Assembly: GCA_027036015.1 (NCBI GenBank)
Contig: JALVTH010000021.1
Location: 1-44,856, forward strand
DNA length: 44,856 bases
Reading direction: 5' to 3'
Source: Campylobacteraceae bacterium
GTDB lineage: Bacteria > Campylobacterota > Campylobacteria > Campylobacterales > Sulfurovaceae
The position numbers and the translations under genes are program-made. Shown in pieces: positions 1-8,807 of the stretch (positions are counted from its first letter, which is position 1; the number at the start of each line of letters is the position of its first letter). The notes below the pieces were generated by a model, which saw only the letters and a program-made list of their open reading frames with translations, was not told where the DNA came from and ran no database searches.

Positions 1-53
1 TTTTCAATTGGTTTAAATTTCCATTAAAACAGCTTTTGACTTTGTAAGCAAAA

Positions 54-88
54 AACTCAACACTTAAAGCTCAAAGCTCTTAGCTTCT
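54..88. repeat. Heptamer array, 5 units
   Basis: Five consecutive 7-nt units in exact register: AACTCAA, CACTTAA, AGCTCAA, AGCTCTT, AGCTTCT. On the minus strand they read as G-rich words such as GTGTTGA-like units ending in GA, the same style as the arrays in the glycan operon. The array abuts the small repeat element starting at 92. Confidence 0.6.
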
Positions 89-91
89 CAT

Positions 92-271
92 AGTTGGGGC
101 TCTACATGTCAAAAGTAGCAACAGTTATTGAAAAATGGATTGGTCTCGAAATGACTGCCCCTGCCGTCTGCTATGCAAAGCTTACGCTTTGCATAAACGC
201 AGCGTCGTGCGGAGCTACAAACAACAAGCAGTTGTTGTTTGTTTAACGCTCCTCCAGTTGGGGCTCTACAT
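92..271. repeat. Small hairpin element with 16-nt direct repeats
   Basis: The 16-mer AGTTGGGGCTCTACAT occurs at 92-107 and again, identically, at 256-271. Between the copies are two perfect hairpins: a 10-bp stem at 172-181/186-195 with loop TTAC, and an 11-bp stem at 217-227/232-242 with loop GCAG. The interior is richer in G and C than its surroundings. This is consistent with a REP- or MITE-like element, but no transposase or known family end is recognised, so the class is an inference. Confidence 0.45.
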
Positions 272-421
272 AAATAAAAACTATTCTCTTCCCCATAAAA
301 ACTTATCTCCAAAAAATAATAAAATATTATCCCTTATCTTTAATTATAATTATTTATAAAGATATATTCTAAGTATTTAGGAAAAATAACTATTACTTAT
401 AGAAATAAAGCAGTTTTTAGG

Positions 422-506
422 TGGTGCGGATGAGAGGAGTCGAACCTCCACGCCTTGCGGCACCAGATCCTAAGTCTGGCGTGTCTGCCAATTCCACCAC
501 ATCCGC
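422..506 (-). tRNA. tRNA-Leu (anticodon TAG)
   Basis: Class II tRNA of 85 nt including an encoded CCA. The acceptor stem GCGGATG/CATCCGC pairs fully, the anticodon stem CCAGA/TCTGG holds the loop CTTAGGA with anticodon TAG, a long variable arm is present, and the T-loop has the usual GGTTCGACTC core. It is the last gene of the five-tRNA operon. Confidence 0.96.
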
Positions 507-522
507 AAAAAAAGAAAGGGAA

Positions 523-599
523 TGGTACACTCGTCAGGATTCGAACCTGAGACCGTCCGCTTAGAAGGCGGATGCTCTATCCAGCTGAGCTACGAGTGC
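523..599 (-). tRNA. tRNA-Arg (anticodon TCT)
   Basis: 77 nt including an encoded CCA. The anticodon stem TCCGC/GCGGA holds the loop CTTCTAA, anticodon TCT, reading AGA/AGG. The acceptor pair 1-72 is G-T wobble, the other six pairs are Watson-Crick. Fourth gene of the operon. Confidence 0.96.
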
Positions 600-657
600 A
601 TCAAGAAAGCGTGAATATAGCACAAAAGGTTAAATCTTCTCTAGCCTACCAATTACT

Positions 658-734
658 TGGTACGCCAGAGAGGATTTGAACCCCTAACCCTCTGATCCGA
701 AGTCAGATGCTCTATCCAATTGAGCTACTGGCGC
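658..734 (-). tRNA. tRNA-Arg (anticodon TCG)
   Basis: 77 nt including an encoded CCA. The anticodon stem TCTGA/TCAGA holds the loop CTTCGGA, anticodon TCG. An unmodified U34 here would serve CGN codons, whereas many bacteria use ACG (inosine) for the CGY box. Third gene of the operon. Confidence 0.95.
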
Positions 735-748
735 TTGTTAAGCTCTTA

Positions 749-826
749 TGGGGTGGATAATGGGACTCGAACCCATGGCCCCCAGAGCCACAATCTGGTG
801 CTCTAACCAACTGAGCTATACCCACC
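749..826 (-). tRNA. tRNA-His (anticodon GTG)
   Basis: The anticodon stem CCAGA/TCTGG holds the loop TTGTGGC, anticodon GTG. The extra 5' G(-1) opposite C73, the identity element for histidyl-tRNA synthetase, is encoded, and the 3' CCA is encoded. Second gene of the operon. Confidence 0.96.
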
Positions 827-838
827 ACCTAAAATAAA

Positions 839-915
839 TGGTCGGAGTGAAAGGACTCGAACCTTCGACCCCCTGGTCCCAAACCAGGTGCGCTACCAGA
901 CTGCGCTACACTCCG
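839..915 (-). tRNA. tRNA-Pro (anticodon TGG)
   Basis: 77 nt including an encoded CCA. The anticodon stem CCTGG/CCAGG holds the loop TTTGGGA, anticodon TGG. It starts the tRNA operon, with its 5' end about 11 nt downstream of the predicted transcription start. Confidence 0.96.
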
Positions 916-932
916 TTTATTGTTGGAGTGCA

Positions 933-961
933 ATTATATACAAAAAATTTTAAAATGTCAA
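933..961 (-). promoter_or_regulatory. Consensus sigma-70 promoter of the tRNA operon
   Basis: On the minus strand TTGACA (956-961) and TATAAT (933-938) are separated by exactly 17 nt, a perfect match to the housekeeping consensus. This is rare for Campylobacterota, whose promoters usually lack a -35 box. The start would lie near 926, just before tRNA-Pro at 915. It sits after the stop codon of the cca gene, so the tRNAs do not depend on read-through from it. Confidence 0.88.
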
Positions 962-978
962 TAGTTTCTTTGTAATTT

Positions 979-2349
979 TTATAAAAAATTTTTTTGAACC
1001 CATAAAAGTGCTTCTTCTTTGCTCTTTAGTTCCTCTTCAAGTTGCAACTCATATACTTTGTCTAAAATCTTTTTAAATTGTGGCGAAGGCTTAAGCCCTA
1101 ATGCAATTAAATCTTTTCCGCTCAAAAAAGGTTTTGGTGCACTATCTTTTAGATTGAGTTCATCAATTTTTTGCAAAAACCAATCCCCTGCTTCAAAATG
1201 CTTCTTTTTCTCTTTTGAAATTCTTCCAAAATAATCAGCTCGGCTTAAGCGCTCAAGCAAAATCAAATCTACTTTTAATCTCAATTTTTTTATTGCTGCA
1301 TTTTTTGCTTTGCCTTCAAAAAGTTGGCGCACTCTTAAATGATATTTGACTAACTTTGCAACCTCATCTATAAGCTTTTTATATGTTGTTAAACGCTCTA
1401 AACACTCTTTACTTAATTCTTCTCCAATATCTTCATGTCTTAAAGCTCTTATTCTTCCTTCAATCTTTTGAGTCGTTTGTGGCTTGCCAATATCATGAAG
1501 TAATGCTGCAAACATCAAAATTAAGTCTTTTTCTTCATCATTAAATCGCAATTTTGCCGCTTCATCAAGAACCATCATTGTATGTATCCAAACATCACCT
1601 TCGCTATGATAATATTCATCTTGCGGTGTATGAATTAGTTTTTGCAAATTTGGAAAGTATTGTAAAATTCCAAGCTCTCGCATCAATTCAAAACCAATTG
1701 AGGGCTTACTTGATTTTAGCAAAAGCTTTTTTATCTCTTCAAAAATACGCTCTTTTGGAAGCTCTTGAAGCATTCCATCTTGAACCATATTTTTTAAAAG
1801 CTCTTTTGTCTTTGGCTCAATGCTTAAATGAAATCTTGCTGCAAATTGAATTGCTCGATAAACTCTTAGTGGATCTTCTAAAAAGGTTTTTTCATCAACC
1901 ACACGCAAAATTTTATTTTCTAAATCACTCTTACCATTATATGGGTCTAAAAGTTTATTTTCTACAATATCCCAACCCATTGCATTTATTGTAAAATCGC
2001 GCCGCTTAGCCGCCTCTTTAAAATCTAAATTACTTTTTGTCTCTACCAAAAAGCCTTTATGCCCTTTGGCTATCTTTTTTTCAAGACGCGGCAAGGAAAA
2101 ATCAACTTCTAAATCTTTTGTTGTTAATTTTGCAACCCCAAAGTGTTTGCCAACAATATTTACTTTGCCATATTTGCTTAAAAACTTTGCCAAATCATCA
2201 TAAGAGCCAATGTTATACACTTCAATATCTAAATCTTTTTGCTCCTTGCCAAGCAAAAAATCGCGTACTGCACCACCAACAACAACAGCTCGCGCTCTTT
2301 TTTTTTCTAAATCTTTTGCAATTATTTGAATAAGTGGCGGTAATTTCAT
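979..2349 (-). CDS. cca: CCA tRNA nucleotidyltransferase with HD domain
   Basis: 456 residues. It adds or repairs the 3' CCA of tRNAs using CTP and ATP. The N-terminal nucleotidyltransferase head shows GGAVRD at 25-30 and the catalytic DLD at 39-41, followed by RRDFTINAM at 116-124 and the neck DPLRVYRAIQFAARF at 159-173, the class II poly(A) polymerase/CCA-enzyme layout. The C-terminal half has an HD phosphohydrolase motif, ALLHDIGKP, at 282-290. In enzymes of this kind the HD domain is linked to phosphatase or phosphodiesterase activity on tRNA ends. The gene lies directly upstream of five tRNAs that all encode their own CCA, so repair rather than first synthesis is the likely duty there. 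It starts with ATG and is divergent from the YqaA-like gene. Confidence 0.95.
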   Translation of the reverse strand: MKLPPLIQIIAKDLEKKRARAVVVGGAVRDFLLGKEQKDLDIEVYNIGSYDDLAKFLSKYGKVNIVGKHFGVAKLTTKDLEVDFSLPRLEKKIAKGHKGFLVETKSNLDFKEAAKRRDFTINAMGWDIVENKLLDPYNGKSDLENKILRVVDEKTFLEDPLRVYRAIQFAARFHLSIEPKTKELLKNMVQDGMLQELPKERIFEEIKKLLLKSSKPSIGFELMRELGILQYFPNLQKLIHTPQDEYYHSEGDVWIHTMMVLDEAAKLRFNDEEKDLILMFAALLHDIGKPQTTQKIEGRIRALRHEDIGEELSKECLERLTTYKKLIDEVAKLVKYHLRVRQLFEGKAKNAAIKKLRLKVDLILLERLSRADYFGRISKEKKKHFEAGDWFLQKIDELNLKDSAPKPFLSGKDLIALGLKPSPQFKKILDKVYELQLEEELKSKEEALLWVQKNFL

Positions 2350-2393
2350 TAAGACCTTTCATAAAATTTAAGAAATTATTATACAATAATTTT

Positions 2394-3172
<779 letters not shown>

Positions 3173-3207
3173 TTTTTATAAGTAATACTTTGGTAATGCT
3201 TCTTTGC

Positions 3208-3298
3208 TATAATTTGAATGCTTACAAAAGTAAGCAGCAGATATAAAAATCCCCCTACGGCTAATTATTGTCTCTTGGTGCCTCTTTAAAAGAGGCAC
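3208..3298 (+). ncRNA. Candidate small RNA downstream of glnB
   Basis: A TATAAT box at 3208-3213 is followed after 5 nt by a perfect 7-bp hairpin (3219-3225/3230-3236, loop AAAA), a pyrimidine-rich segment, and an 8-bp hairpin (3278-3285/3291-3298). The last hairpin overlaps the stop codon of the convergent MgtC-like gene. No U-tract follows it on either strand, so both the RNA and the terminator role are tentative. It could simply be structured 3' sequence. Confidence 0.25.
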
Positions 3299-4548
3299 TA
3301 AATAAATAATCCTGCAATTAATGCAGATAAAGTAATAAGGAAAAAGGATGCTACTTTATTGCCAAGTTTTACGCCACCCAAATAATAAACAATTAAAAGC
3401 TTTACTATCGAATTTGTAACACTTGCAATCACAATTCCAGCCGCACTCACTTTCAAAGCTAATTTACCATCACTAAAGAGTTGGCTAAGTGAAAGTGTTA
3501 TTGCATCTACATCAGTAAGTCCAGAAAAAAATGAAACTGCATAAACTCCCAAATTACCATATTTTCCTTGCACAAAAGCAATTGCACCATAAATAATGCC
3601 AAAAAGTAGTCCAAATTTAAGAGCTTCACTCAGTTGCAAGGGGTTTTTGCTAAGCTCTTCGTTTTGAAATTCAACGTTTTGTTCGCTTGAGTGCTTATAC
3701 ATGTAATAACTATAAATTAGCCCTAAAATAGCTGCACTAAGGTATGAAGGCAAAAGAAAAAGAGCCAAATGATAATTAATTACTAATGTTTCAAAAAGTA
3801 CTCTTACATACATAAAGGTGCAAGCAATTGCAATGCCTCCGGCATAGGCGTTAATGAGAGGATACTGCTTTTTAAACATTTTTGAAAGTGAAATGGAGAC
3901 TGCCGTAGAAGAGATAAGCCCTCCTGCAGCTCCTGTTAAAAATACTCCATGCTTTTGACCTAAAATTTTAATTGCAAGGTATCCTACAAAAGAGATAGCA
4001 GCAATAATTACTGCCATTGCCCATGTTTTATATGGATTAAAAAGATGCCATGGATCAATCATTTTATCTGGTAAAATTGGCAAAATTACAAAAGTCATTA
4101 ATAAAAGCAAAATTGTAGCTTTAATATCTTGCTCTCCTATATGGCGCTCTAAGAGTAAAAGTGTTGGCTTTAATTCTAAAAGAGTAATTACAAAAACACC
4201 AATAAAAATTGCAAAATTTACTTTTCCAAGCGCTACCATTGCCCCAAGCAAAAAGCTAATAAGTGCAGCAACTTGCGTTGTTGCGCCAATATCTTTTAAC
4301 GTTGTCCCTTTAAAATAATAACTCAAAGCAACAATGATTCCAACCACCAAAAAAGAGCTTATAAAAAAATAGCTAAACTCTTTTTGTAAATAAATGCTTA
4401 AAAATCCTACAAGACTAAGCAAAGCAAAGGTGCGGCTTCCAAAATAACTTATTTTATTCTCTTTTAATTCACTAAGGCTTCGTTGCATTCCAATTAAAAA
4501 GCCAATAAGTAGCGCAATCAAAAAAAGTTTAATAGTTTCAATGTTCAT
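3298..4548 (-). CDS. MgtC/SapB-type and DUF4010 membrane protein
   Basis: 416 residues with about a dozen predicted membrane helices. The N-terminal half carries the MgtC/SapB look (LIGFLIGMQRSLSE at about 14-27, with the conserved charged pair inside a helix, then GSRTFALLSLVGFL). The C-terminal half matches DUF4010, with GAAGGLISSTAVSISLS and FFSGLTDVDAITLSLSQL, a conserved acidic patch in a membrane segment. Members are inner-membrane proteins of unsettled function, often linked to Mg2+ or stress. Its start overlaps the upstream CPA2 antiporter gene by 11 nt, so the two are probably translated together as an ion-homeostasis pair. Confidence 0.85.
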   Translation of the reverse strand: MNIETIKLFLIALLIGFLIGMQRSLSELKENKISYFGSRTFALLSLVGFLSIYLQKEFSYFFISSFLVVGIIVALSYYFKGTTLKDIGATTQVAALISFLLGAMVALGKVNFAIFIGVFVITLLELKPTLLLLERHIGEQDIKATILLLLMTFVILPILPDKMIDPWHLFNPYKTWAMAVIIAAISFVGYLAIKILGQKHGVFLTGAAGGLISSTAVSISLSKMFKKQYPLINAYAGGIAIACTFMYVRVLFETLVINYHLALFLLPSYLSAAILGLIYSYYMYKHSSEQNVEFQNEELSKNPLQLSEALKFGLLFGIIYGAIAFVQGKYGNLGVYAVSFFSGLTDVDAITLSLSQLFSDGKLALKVSAAGIVIASVTNSIVKLLIVYYLGGVKLGNKVASFFLITLSALIAGLFI

Positions 4549-5734
4549 AGGAAACTCCTTTTAGCTCACTATGCCAAAGTTTAAGCAAAATAGTAAAAAC
4601 AATGGAAACTAAAACAGTAGATATTGAAGCAAATGCAACAAATGCGCTAAAAAGTTTTGTATCAATTAAATTAGCATCAAGCAATAATTTAGCAACGATA
4701 ATTTCAGTCGTTAATCTTGCATTCAATCCTACTCCAATTAAAATGGCTTCTTTAAGCGTTAACTTTTTTAAAGGAACAAGCAATAAAATTCCTACTATTT
4801 TGCCAAAAAAGGCTGCCATAAATATTGCCAACGTTAGAAGTGGAGCCTTGAAAATTCCTTCAATATTTACACTTAATCCAATCCATAAAAAAAAGAGTAT
4901 TCCAAAAAAGCCATAAGCAAAATCTTTAACATTTTCTAAAATTTTTTCTTTTTTTATAATATGAGCAAAAATAACTCCAGCAGTAATTGCACCAATAATT
5001 AGTCCAAGATGCGCCTTTGAAGCCACTCCACCAAGAAAAAAAAGCAGCGTTACTAAAAACCACAATGCTTTTTTGGATAAAAGTTGAGCAATCTTTGGTA
5101 AAATTTTAACAAGAAGCCACGCCAACGCAATAAATAAAAATAAATGCAAAGCAATCTCAAGTAATTCTTGGCTATGGAAAGCCTCTTTACTCAACTTCAT
5201 TCCAATAATAATTGAAACAAAACTAACTAAAAAAACTTCTATAACATCATCTAACACACCTGCACCTACCACAAAAGAGCCAACTTTGCTTTTAATAAGA
5301 TTAAATTCATCTAAAATTGGCACAACGACTGCTTCAGCAGTTGGCATTAGAGCAAGCCCCACTATAAAAGAAATTACTAAACCATATCCAAAAAGCTGCA
5401 TTACTAAAAAACCAAAAATAAATGGAAAAATGGTATTAAGAAATGTTGCTTGAATAATTGCTTTGCTTTGTTTTTGCATCTGCTTTATATCAAGTTCACT
5501 TCCAATAAAAAAGAGTAAAAAAAGCACGCCTAAATTGGCTAAAAAATCAAAAGGAACTTTAAAAGTGCTTTGCAAAATCTTGGCAAAATGCGAGTTAGCA
5601 AACAAAATTCCAACAAAAAGCGCTCCAAGAATTGCAGGAATTTTAAATCGCTCCAAAAAAAGCCCTAAAATGAGTGATGCAGCAAAGAAAAAAGCTAATA
5701 ACAATAAAAACTCTCCAACCATTCCCTCATTCAT
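4538..5734 (-). CDS. CPA2-family cation:proton antiporter
   Basis: 398 residues, about 12 membrane helices, the pore module of a Kef/CPA2 Na+/H+ or K+/H+ exchanger. Typical features are FLLFFIGSELDIKQM (about 71-85), LMPTAEAVVVPIL and the following GAGVLDDVIEVFLVSF, whose aspartate pair is the expected ion-binding site. No RCK/TrkA-N nucleotide-binding domain follows, so it is the short form without the regulatory C-terminus. The start at 5734 is supported by GGAGG five bases upstream. It is followed by the MgtC/DUF4010 gene with an 11-nt overlap. Confidence 0.9.
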   Translation of the reverse strand: MNEGMVGEFLLLLAFFFAASLILGLFLERFKIPAILGALFVGILFANSHFAKILQSTFKVPFDFLANLGVLFLLFFIGSELDIKQMQKQSKAIIQATFLNTIFPFIFGFLVMQLFGYGLVISFIVGLALMPTAEAVVVPILDEFNLIKSKVGSFVVGAGVLDDVIEVFLVSFVSIIIGMKLSKEAFHSQELLEIALHLFLFIALAWLLVKILPKIAQLLSKKALWFLVTLLFFLGGVASKAHLGLIIGAITAGVIFAHIIKKEKILENVKDFAYGFFGILFFLWIGLSVNIEGIFKAPLLTLAIFMAAFFGKIVGILLLVPLKKLTLKEAILIGVGLNARLTTEIIVAKLLLDANLIDTKLFSAFVAFASISTVLVSIVFTILLKLWHSELKGVSYEH

Positions 5735-5752
5735 TGTAGCCTCCTTTGTTTT

Positions 5753-5758
5753 ATTATA
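5753..5758 (-). promoter_or_regulatory. -10 box upstream of the CPA2 antiporter
   Basis: TATAAT on the minus strand about 19 nt before the start codon. No -35 match lies at the expected distance, which is usual for this phylum. Confidence 0.4.
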
Positions 5759-5795
5759 ACGTTTAAAAATACTTTTTTTTGATACTTAAGTTTCA

Positions 5796-5817
5796 TTTGT
5801 AACTAATTTGTAACTAA
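5796..5817 (+). promoter_or_regulatory. Tandem 11-bp direct repeat upstream of the porin
   Basis: TTTGTAACTAA occurs twice head to tail (5796-5806, 5807-5817), giving GTAAC-N6-GTAAC. An 11-bp period places both half-sites on one DNA face, the format used by OmpR/PhoB-family response regulators. It ends 44 bp before the porin start. The binding protein is not known. Confidence 0.45.
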
Positions 5818-5861
5818 ATGATGATAAAGTTTTATTATCAAAACAAAACAAGGAAAATAAA

Positions 5862-7046
5862 ATGAAAAAAACACTTTTACTTTCAGTAGTAGCTTCTGGA
5901 ATAATCTATGCTGGTGGGAATATTGCTCCTGCTCAGCCAGTTGCTCCCCAAGCTGCTCCAGCTGCATGCGATTTTTGGGGTGTAAGTTCATTTGCCTATC
6001 GAGCACAAAAGCTTAGCACAAAAGGCGATAGCTGGGGAGCAAAAGATAACTATGCAATGTTTAAAATGGCTCTTGGTGTAGAAAAAAAGCTTGGTTATGG
6101 TTTTGGAATTGGTGCAGAGCTTGATCACATTACCTATTTTGATGGCAAATTAAACAAAGATAAAAGCATCTCAAAATTAGCACAACTTTATGCAACATAT
6201 ACTTTTGGAAATACTACAATTAAAGCTGGACGCCAAACATTACCAAAAGCATTAAGCCCTTGGGCATGGTCTTATAGAGATGCTGGATATTTAAAACAAA
6301 CATTTAATGCAATTACAATCGTAAATAACAATTTACAAGATACAACATTAGTTGCTGCATGGGTTCCAAGTGTTTTTACAGACAAAGGCAACACAAAAAT
6401 CAATGGCTCTAATAAGGGTCTTTTTATGATTGGAGCGCTTAATAAGTCGCTTCCAAATACAACAAATGCAACAAGTATTTATTATATGCCAAAAAATGGA
6501 AACAAAGGCAAAGCATTTTCTATCTGGAATACAACTGAAACAAAAATGAACGATATTGAACTTGGATTGCAGCTTGTTTATACAAAAGCTGATAAAAACT
6601 CTATGGCACTTATTAAAGGTGCAACAGGTACGAAAGCCAGCTACTCAATTGCAGGATATATTGGCACAAATTTTGGTGCACTCAATGCACGAATTTATCT
6701 TGATTATATCAATGATGGAGATGCAACACTCAACCTTGGTGGAACAAGTGCACTTTGGGGACGCTCTTTGGATAAATCATTTAGTAACGACGTTGTAGCT
6801 GGAACAAAACAAAAAGTTGCAAAACTTGCTCTTAAATATAAATTTCAAAACAATACAAGTGCATATTTTGATGTAGCTCTTGATAAACCAGATAGCGGTA
6901 AAAAAACAGCATATGGTTTAATTACTGGATATAAATTTATGGTGAAAGATGTGCATGTAAAAGTTGAATATCGCTATGTAAAAAATAAAGATTTTACAAA
7001 AAGAAAAGATCAACGCTTTAGAGTTCAAGCACTCTATAAATTCTAA
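5862..7046 (+). CDS. Outer-membrane porin (Campylobacterota major OMP type)
   Basis: 394 residues with a clear signal peptide (MKKTLLLSVVASGIIYAGG) and then a Pro/Ala/Gln-rich linker at about 21-34. Beta-strand-rich sequence with alternating hydrophobic residues follows, ending in a C-terminal aromatic (VQALYKF), the usual signal for BAM insertion. KAGRQTLPKALSPWAWSYRD at about 121-140 resembles the OprD/Campylobacterota porin constriction region. It probably forms a general or anion-selective diffusion channel. It is monocistronic, with its own direct-repeat site upstream and a strong terminator behind. Substrate is unknown. Confidence 0.88.
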   Translation: MKKTLLLSVVASGIIYAGGNIAPAQPVAPQAAPAACDFWGVSSFAYRAQKLSTKGDSWGAKDNYAMFKMALGVEKKLGYGFGIGAELDHITYFDGKLNKDKSISKLAQLYATYTFGNTTIKAGRQTLPKALSPWAWSYRDAGYLKQTFNAITIVNNNLQDTTLVAAWVPSVFTDKGNTKINGSNKGLFMIGALNKSLPNTTNATSIYYMPKNGNKGKAFSIWNTTETKMNDIELGLQLVYTKADKNSMALIKGATGTKASYSIAGYIGTNFGALNARIYLDYINDGDATLNLGGTSALWGRSLDKSFSNDVVAGTKQKVAKLALKYKFQNNTSAYFDVALDKPDSGKKTAYGLITGYKFMVKDVHVKVEYRYVKNKDFTKRKDQRFRVQALYKF

Positions 7047-7050
7047 TGTT

Positions 7051-7075
7051 AGTCCTCTTTTGAGGGCTTTTTTTT
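7051..7075 (+). terminator. Rho-independent terminator of the porin gene
   Basis: A 7-bp stem AGTCCTC/GAGGGCT with loop TTTT is followed by a run of T. It begins 4 nt after the stop codon. Confidence 0.85.
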
Positions 7076-7148
7076 AAGCTAATCCTTAATGCTTTTTTCA
7101 CTTTTGCTCCTAGTTTTCACATTGCAAAGTAGCTTTAAAAAGTAGCTC

Positions 7149-8807
7149 TTAGAGTTTCCCTTTTTTATAGATTGAATGAATCAAAATAATTCCCATAATT
7201 GCTGCAAGCAAAAATCCAATAAGCCCAAGCACTGGAATGTTAAAAAGAAGTGGTGGAATTTGCACTAAAAGCAACAACGATGAACCAATAAGTAAAGCTG
7301 CAATTATAATAGCAATTGAGAGGCGATTGGCTGATTTTTCGATACTCTCTTCTAAATCGCTTAAGCCAATATGCTCTAACTCTATCTTAAAGGTGCCCTC
7401 TTTCATTTTATCAATGATTGTTTTTATATCGCTTGGAAATTGCACAAGAAATTCACTAAGCTCTTTTGGCATTTGAGAAGCTCTTAAAAGATATGCACCC
7501 AAAGAAAAATTTTCTTTATAAAAACGCAAAATAAAAGGTTTAATATTTAAAGCGGCATTAAAGTCTGGATCAAGCGCTTTTCCAACCCCTTCTATTGTAA
7601 TTAAAGACTTGATTAAAAGATAGTTGTTTTCTTTAAAATAGACCTTATAGCGACTCATAAGGCTGATGATATCATGAAACATCTTTTTAATGTTAAGCTC
7701 TTTAAGGGAGCCATAAAAATAGGTTCGAATAACATCGCCCATATCTTTTGCAAATGCATCTTTATCAATTTTTTCATTTTTAATTTTTGCTAAATGAAGC
7801 ATTGCAAGAGCTGCTTTTTCTTCTTCTTGCTTAACAATATAATAAATCACTTCAAGAAAATGTTTACGATCTTTTTGGCTAATGCTTCCCATCATTCCAA
7901 AATCAATAAAAGCAATACGTCCATCTAAAAGCACAAAAATATTGCCAGGATGTGGATCGGCATGAAAAAAGCGATAAAGAAAAATTTGTTTTGCTATTAA
8001 ATTAAAGCCTCTTTTTGCAATTTTTTTAGGATCTAAACCTGCATTTTTCAACTCTTTAATATTAGAAACTTTAATTCCTTGAATATATTCCATCGTTAAA
8101 ACTAAACTGCTTGAGAGCTCTTCAAAAAGTTTTGGAACAAAAATTGTAGTATCATTTTCAAAATTTTTTGCAAAACGCTTAAGATTGAGTGCTTCTATAC
8201 TAAAATCAAGCTCTTTTTTAATGGTTCGCTCAAACTCTTCTATAATTGCCAAAGGAGAATCAATCCCATAATTTTGAAGTTTATTTTCTAAAAGAGTGGC
8301 AATTTTTCTCATAATTGCAATATCTAATTCAATCATCTTTGTAACACCTGGCTTTAAAACCTTAATAGCCACCTCTTGATTATTTTTTAAACGCCCCTTA
8401 TATACTTGCCCCAAAGAAGCAGAAGCCAAAAGAGTTAGCTCTCCTTCAAAAAGCTCATCAACGCTTTTCCCAAACTCTTGTATAAAAATTGGCTCTATTT
8501 GCTCAAAAGGGAGTGGTTCTACTTGATCTTGCAGTTTGGAAAACTCTTCAGCTAAATCAAGCGGAATTAAATCAGGACGGGTTGAGAGAATTTGAGCCAA
8601 TTTTATAAAAGTTGGCCCAAGTTCTTCAACTGTTTTTCGAATACGCTCACTTCTTGAGAGCATCTTAGCTTTAGCACTGCTTTTTGGTAAAGCCAAAGCT
8701 AAATAGCGCTCAATCCCAAGCTCACTAATAATATCATCAAATCCATTTTTTGCTAAAATAAAAAGAATTGTTTTAAAGCGCTCAAGCTGTTTTATGCTTT
8801 GAAACAT
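7149..8807 (-). CDS. ABC1/UbiB-family protein kinase-like ATPase
   Basis: 552 residues, full length. Conserved marks of the UbiB/AarF/COQ8 family are the KxGQ-type motif, here KLAQ (69-72) followed by STRPDLIP, the alanine-rich loop ASASLGQVYKG (128-138) replacing the P-loop, the VAIK lysine near 149, the catalytic HADPHPGN (282-289) and DFG (302-304). Two hydrophobic helices lie at the C-terminus (about 500-545), as in UbiB. The family supports quinone biosynthesis or lipid handling in the inner membrane. The substitution of Ala for Gly in KxGQ deserves a note but I cannot say how common it is. Its ATG directly follows the stop codon of the phasin-like gene (TAGATG), so the two are coupled. 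Confidence 0.93.
   Translation of the reverse strand: MFQSIKQLERFKTILFILAKNGFDDIISELGIERYLALALPKSSAKAKMLSRSERIRKTVEELGPTFIKLAQILSTRPDLIPLDLAEEFSKLQDQVEPLPFEQIEPIFIQEFGKSVDELFEGELTLLASASLGQVYKGRLKNNQEVAIKVLKPGVTKMIELDIAIMRKIATLLENKLQNYGIDSPLAIIEEFERTIKKELDFSIEALNLKRFAKNFENDTTIFVPKLFEELSSSLVLTMEYIQGIKVSNIKELKNAGLDPKKIAKRGFNLIAKQIFLYRFFHADPHPGNIFVLLDGRIAFIDFGMMGSISQKDRKHFLEVIYYIVKQEEEKAALAMLHLAKIKNEKIDKDAFAKDMGDVIRTYFYGSLKELNIKKMFHDIISLMSRYKVYFKENNYLLIKSLITIEGVGKALDPDFNAALNIKPFILRFYKENFSLGAYLLRASQMPKELSEFLVQFPSDIKTIIDKMKEGTFKIELEHIGLSDLEESIEKSANRLSIAIIIAALLIGSSLLLLVQIPPLLFNIPVLGLIGFLLAAIMGIILIHSIYKKGKL

Larger units (their letters stand above)
1..421. other. Gene-free left end with repeat structures
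   Basis: I see no convincing gene in this stretch; short open frames on both strands cross perfect hairpins and have no ribosome-binding site. It holds a 7-nt-period array (54-88), a 16-nt direct repeat (92-107 and 256-271) and two perfect hairpins between the repeat copies. The block at about 140-256 is visibly richer in G and C than the AT-rich flanks. The remainder, 272-421, is plain AT-rich spacer downstream of the minus-strand tRNA operon. Confidence 0.6.

Noticed and set aside
1-30. GTTTAAAT...ATTAAAAC resembling a CRISPR repeat end
   Set aside because: Only one imperfect copy is present, with no spacer-repeat pattern and no cas genes in the window.
109-359. Short open frames on both strands of the left-end element
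   Set aside because: They run through two perfect hairpins, overlap on opposite strands, lack ribosome-binding sites and show no protein-like composition.
3278-3298. Hairpin as a bidirectional terminator for glnB and the MgtC-like gene
   Set aside because: The stem is good but neither strand has a U-tract after it; kept only as part of the tentative small RNA.
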